Below the pieces are notes generated by a model. That model ran no database searches. It was not told the DNA's origin and saw only the letters and a list, made by a program, of their open reading frames with translations. Of a stretch of 64,000 nucleotides of DNA, positions 61,778 through 64,000 are shown piece after piece; position 1 is the stretch's first letter; every line of letters begins with the position of its first letter. This DNA is from Vagococcus bubulae (GTDB lineage: Bacteria; Bacillota; Bacilli; Lactobacillales; Vagococcaceae). Both the position numbers and the translations under genes were made by a program. The stretch covers positions 89,976 to 153,975 of the forward strand of contig NZ_NGJT01000004.1 of the NCBI RefSeq assembly GCF_003950315.1, read 5' to 3'.

Positions 61778-63399
61778 TAATATGTATTAAATTGAGATTA
61801 TTGAACAAGTTGAAAAGTAACAATAAATATAAAAATTAAAGAATACTCTTATTGGTTAGTGTGTGGGTATGTATGGTCTACAGAGTACACATTTCTATTA
61901 GTATCTCTGTTCTTTTTTTAAATCTGATAATACCTGCCTCAATCAGAGGCTCAAGTAATGAAACACTTACTGAAATAAATAAAAAAATGTTAATGTCAAA
62001 GGGGCTACTGTGTGGAAAGCAGTGGCTCTATTCCTTTGGTTATATGTACAATAAAAGTATATTATTTATAATAGGAATACTGTTAATTACAGTAGTGAAC
62101 TCTAATTTAAAACAGTGGCTACAGTTGACTACAGAATGAACTGAGAGCCTTTTAAAGTGTTCTGTAAGAATGGCTGTAACACCTGATATATAAATGTTTG
62201 TAGCAGTATTTAAACTGTCTTAGACAGCAATATAGGTGCATTCTTTTTTTAAGAGGGGGCAGGCTTTACTTTATATTTCTTCACATCTATAGATTTTAAA
62301 ACAGTAGTGGGTACTTAGTTTAAACAGTGGCTATCAGTTTAAAACAGTAGGGATCATTTTAAAAGGAGGCTACCAGTCTTTAAACAGGGGGTACAGTTAA
62401 AGATACAGGGGTGCTCTTTGTTACAGTGATATACAGTAGGCTACAGTGAGGAGGTAGTAAGATACAGGTAGTAAGACACAAGCAGTAAGACATAAGCAGA
62501 TAGATACTGTTGAGTACAGGTAACTACTGGTAGAAATACTAGGGAGAGTTGCCTCCTGCCCTATGTGGTAAATACTTTTATCTACTGCTTATAGTTCCAA
62601 CAGATAGTGACAGATAAGTGAATAGTAGTAACAGTTAGTAACAGTGAACTCAGTTCCCTAATGCATGATACTACTGTTGGATATCACTGCATAAAGGCAT
62701 GAATATACTGTATATATCACTGTTAGTTACTGTTGTTTGGTAACAAATCAATAAAATCAATGTTTTCAGTTCACTATTTTGCTCATAAAAGTGAACTCAG
62801 AAATTAAACTAATTTATTTATAACTGTTAAAACAGAACAGACAGAAAGACAAAGGGGGGCATCTGGGGGGAGGGGGGCTAAAGGCTGGGCATACTGCAGT
62901 ATCACCTTACACACAATGGTTTTTACTTTAATGTTCATTTAGTTAAACAGATAGTGAACAGTGATCAACAGTAAATGACTAGTTATTAGTACAGTGATAG
63001 CAGACAAACAACAGAAAATAAATCCTACCACTAAGAGCATCCTCAAAAGTTTCTACTATAAATATACTATTTATTTACTTACTCAACTGCTCAGTATAAC
63101 TACTGATAAGATGAGAAGTTAAAAAGTCTGTGGGATGCTCTTTAATACTGATGACTGTCTAGTAAAATGAATTAGAAGTCTGTCATTGGGTACTTAACTG
63201 TTTAACTGAATTTAAAGTGATTAGAATGCTCCTGTGTGCAGTAAGTTAATGTTGGATGGGTACTGGAGAGAGTTGCATGTACTTCACTGTGAAATGTCTT
63301 AGTATTCCTGTTGTTTTCTGTTATTTTTACTGGTATAATCTACTGTATAAGTACTGTAGTTGGAAGAATTTCTACTGTACTATACTGAACTGTAAAACA
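61778..63399. other. 1.6-kb non-coding right end with short repeats, possible packaging region
   Basis: I see no convincing gene in this stretch. The plus strand is rich in G and in the words TTTAAAACAGT, ACAGTGGCTA and TACAGT: examples are at 62106, 62285-62300, 62318-62334, 62338-62350 and 62378-62400. Between 62440 and 62500 a GTAAGA-C/T-A-CA unit recurs. A G-tract cluster lies at 62854-62889. The location between the terS candidate and attR, and dense degenerate repeats, fit a packaging or recognition region, or a non-coding RNA. Confidence 0.45.
62854..62889 (+). other. G-tract cluster, potential G-quadruplex
   Basis: Three runs of six G (62854-62859, 62865-62870, 62872-62877) and one of three (62887-62889) lie in 36 bases of otherwise AT-rich DNA. 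Loops of 5, 1 and 9 bases would permit a parallel quadruplex on the plus strand. Even this GC-rich stretch has no CpG. Confidence 0.6.
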
Positions 63400-63476
63400 T
63401 ATCCTGCCTGGACAACTGATAGAATGAGCAGATATGCCAGAATTTCTTTAGGGATAAGATAAGGCTGATATAACAG
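63400..63476 (+). repeat. attR, 77-bp direct repeat
   Basis: Perfect copy of 51413-51489. It carries the codons for the last 20 residues of the sufT-like protein without the rest of the gene, as expected for the right end of an element that brings a replacement gene end. Confidence 0.93.
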
Positions 63477-63607
63477 GTTTTTATCCAGTATTTTAACAGT
63501 GAAAATTGAGCAATATTATAGTTAAGTCAGAAGTCCAGCAGAAAGTAGTTTTTGCAGTGGACTATGACCAGAAAAGTTGAGAGACTTCTCTGCCTTTTAA
63601 TTTAAAA

Positions 63608-64000
63608 GGCTCTTTGTCAAATAGGACTGATGAGTTAAATCTATAAGATGATGAATTTGAGAGTAATCTCAGATTTATCATCTTTTTTAGTTATTTAATT
63701 TTTATAAGACCGTTTATCAAGAAAATTCTTATTCTCATGTTGCTGAATGATTTGAATCCGTATGATACTCTTTTAAGGGTTTTTATATGAGTATTCTTAG
63801 CTTCAATTTTTCCATTGGAAAAATCATAAAGAAGGGCATTGCGAATACCAGTTTCATATGCAAGTAAGTTTTCTAATTTATCTTTAAATAGCCTATCTAA
63901 GCTATTAGGTAAGTTTTTCAACAGTTCAAAAAATGAATCAGCATCTTTATTTCTAAAATGATACGTTAGTAATTGGAAGCTATCGTAGGCTTCTTTTAGA
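63608..64000 (-). mobile_element. ISL3-family insertion sequence, partial
   Basis: GGCTCTTTGTCAAATAG at 63608-63624 matches the usual terminal inverted repeat of ISL3-family elements. The transposase reads inward on the minus strand and runs off the window. A hairpin with a T6 tail at about 63645-63690 lies between end and gene. It starts 131 bases after attR. The other end is outside the window. Confidence 0.8.
63691..64000 (-). CDS. ISL3-family transposase, C-terminal part
   Basis: The last 102 codons of a DDE transposase; the frame is open to the window edge, so the gene begins beyond base 64000. The C-terminal signature is clear: SNGKIEAKNTHIKTLKRVSY followed by GFKSF and FLINGLIK, with the catalytic Glu in GKIEAKN. 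The apparent start at 63921 (TTG) is internal, as sense continues upstream (SFQLLTYHFRNKDADSFF). CpG dinucleotides reappear here, unlike in the neighbouring element. Confidence 0.88.
   Translation of the reverse strand, partial: LKEAYDSFQLLTYHFRNKDADSFFELLKNLPNSLDRLFKDKLENLLAYETGIRNALLYDFSNGKIEAKNTHIKTLKRVSYGFKSFSNMRIRIFLINGLIKIK

Larger units (their letters stand above)
51413..63476 (+). mobile_element. integrated CpG-free phage-satellite-like element with its own capsid gene
   Basis: Bounded by a perfect 77-bp direct repeat, with a tyrosine integrase just inside the left end and a run of phage-type genes on the plus strand. The element holds 15 credible genes and no recognisable large terminase, portal, tape measure, baseplate or lysis gene. 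It resembles phage-inducible chromosomal islands in size and attachment, and capsid-forming satellites in carrying a major capsid protein. I find no CpG from 51317 to 63710. About one third is non-coding. Whether it is mobile, and which helper phage it uses, is inferred only. Confidence 0.85.

Noticed and set aside
61852..62139. 95-codon open frame with hydrophobic segments
   Set aside because: TTG start, no RBS, no family resemblance, and CpG-free low-complexity DNA; more likely chance.
62440..62500. CRISPR array
   Set aside because: The GTAAGA-type repeats are short, irregular and unspaced; no cas genes are in the window.
63256..63462. 68-codon frame ending in the sufT-like C-terminus
   Set aside because: The last 20 residues come from attR; the part before is non-coding element DNA without RBS, so this is a by-product of integration.

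Overview
The window is low-GC Firmicutes DNA of the order Lactobacillales. The dnaE-pfkA-pyk block, the secA-prfB-ftsE-ftsX-rapZ-yvcK-whiA run, the fabT-fabH-acpP-fabK-fabD-fabG-fabF-accB-fabZ-accC-accD-accA operon and the citrate cluster suggest Enterococcaceae, and gene content points to Vagococcus or a close relative. This placement comes from gene order and protein resemblance only.

Bases 1-51475 are ordinary chromosome. In order they hold: the end of gpmI and eno (glycolysis); a solitary Mrr-type restriction endonuclease; a membrane protein with a tandem repeated domain; a broken lipoprotein gene; a complete citrate fermentation locus (divergent regulator citI, then citM-citP-citC-citD-citE-citF-citXG); an ankyrin lipoprotein; secA, prfB (with its programmed +1 frameshift), ftsEX, rapZ-yvcK-whiA, ylxM-ffh; an amidase; ftsW; an MFS transporter; asparaginase; dnaE; pfkA-pyk; a second MFS transporter; a nitroreductase; a YitT-family protein; the type II fatty-acid synthesis operon behind two promoters with three identical FabT-like palindromes; and a SufT/MIP18-like gene.

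Bases 51413-63476 form an integrated element of about 12 kb bounded by a perfect 77-bp direct repeat. The left copy supplies the 3' end of the sufT-like gene, which therefore stays intact. The element encodes a tyrosine integrase, a lipoprotein on the opposite strand, a winged-helix replication-type protein, a sigma-region-4-like protein, several proteins I cannot identify, an HK97-fold major capsid protein, two head-tail connector-like proteins, a major tail tube protein and a phBC6A51-type small-terminase candidate. I see no large terminase, portal, tape measure or lysis gene. It looks like a phage satellite that brings its own capsid and tail-tube genes. About a third of it is non-coding and rich in short repeats.

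The most striking observation is compositional. Reading every line from 51317 to 63710, I find not one CpG dinucleotide in about 12.4 kb, coding or non-coding, while flanking chromosome shows CpG in most lines. Every arginine in the element is AGA or AGG. Such complete absence implies strong selection or a strong mutational process, for example evasion of CpG-directed restriction or a past in a CpG-methylating host. The right edge of the window enters an ISL3-family insertion sequence.
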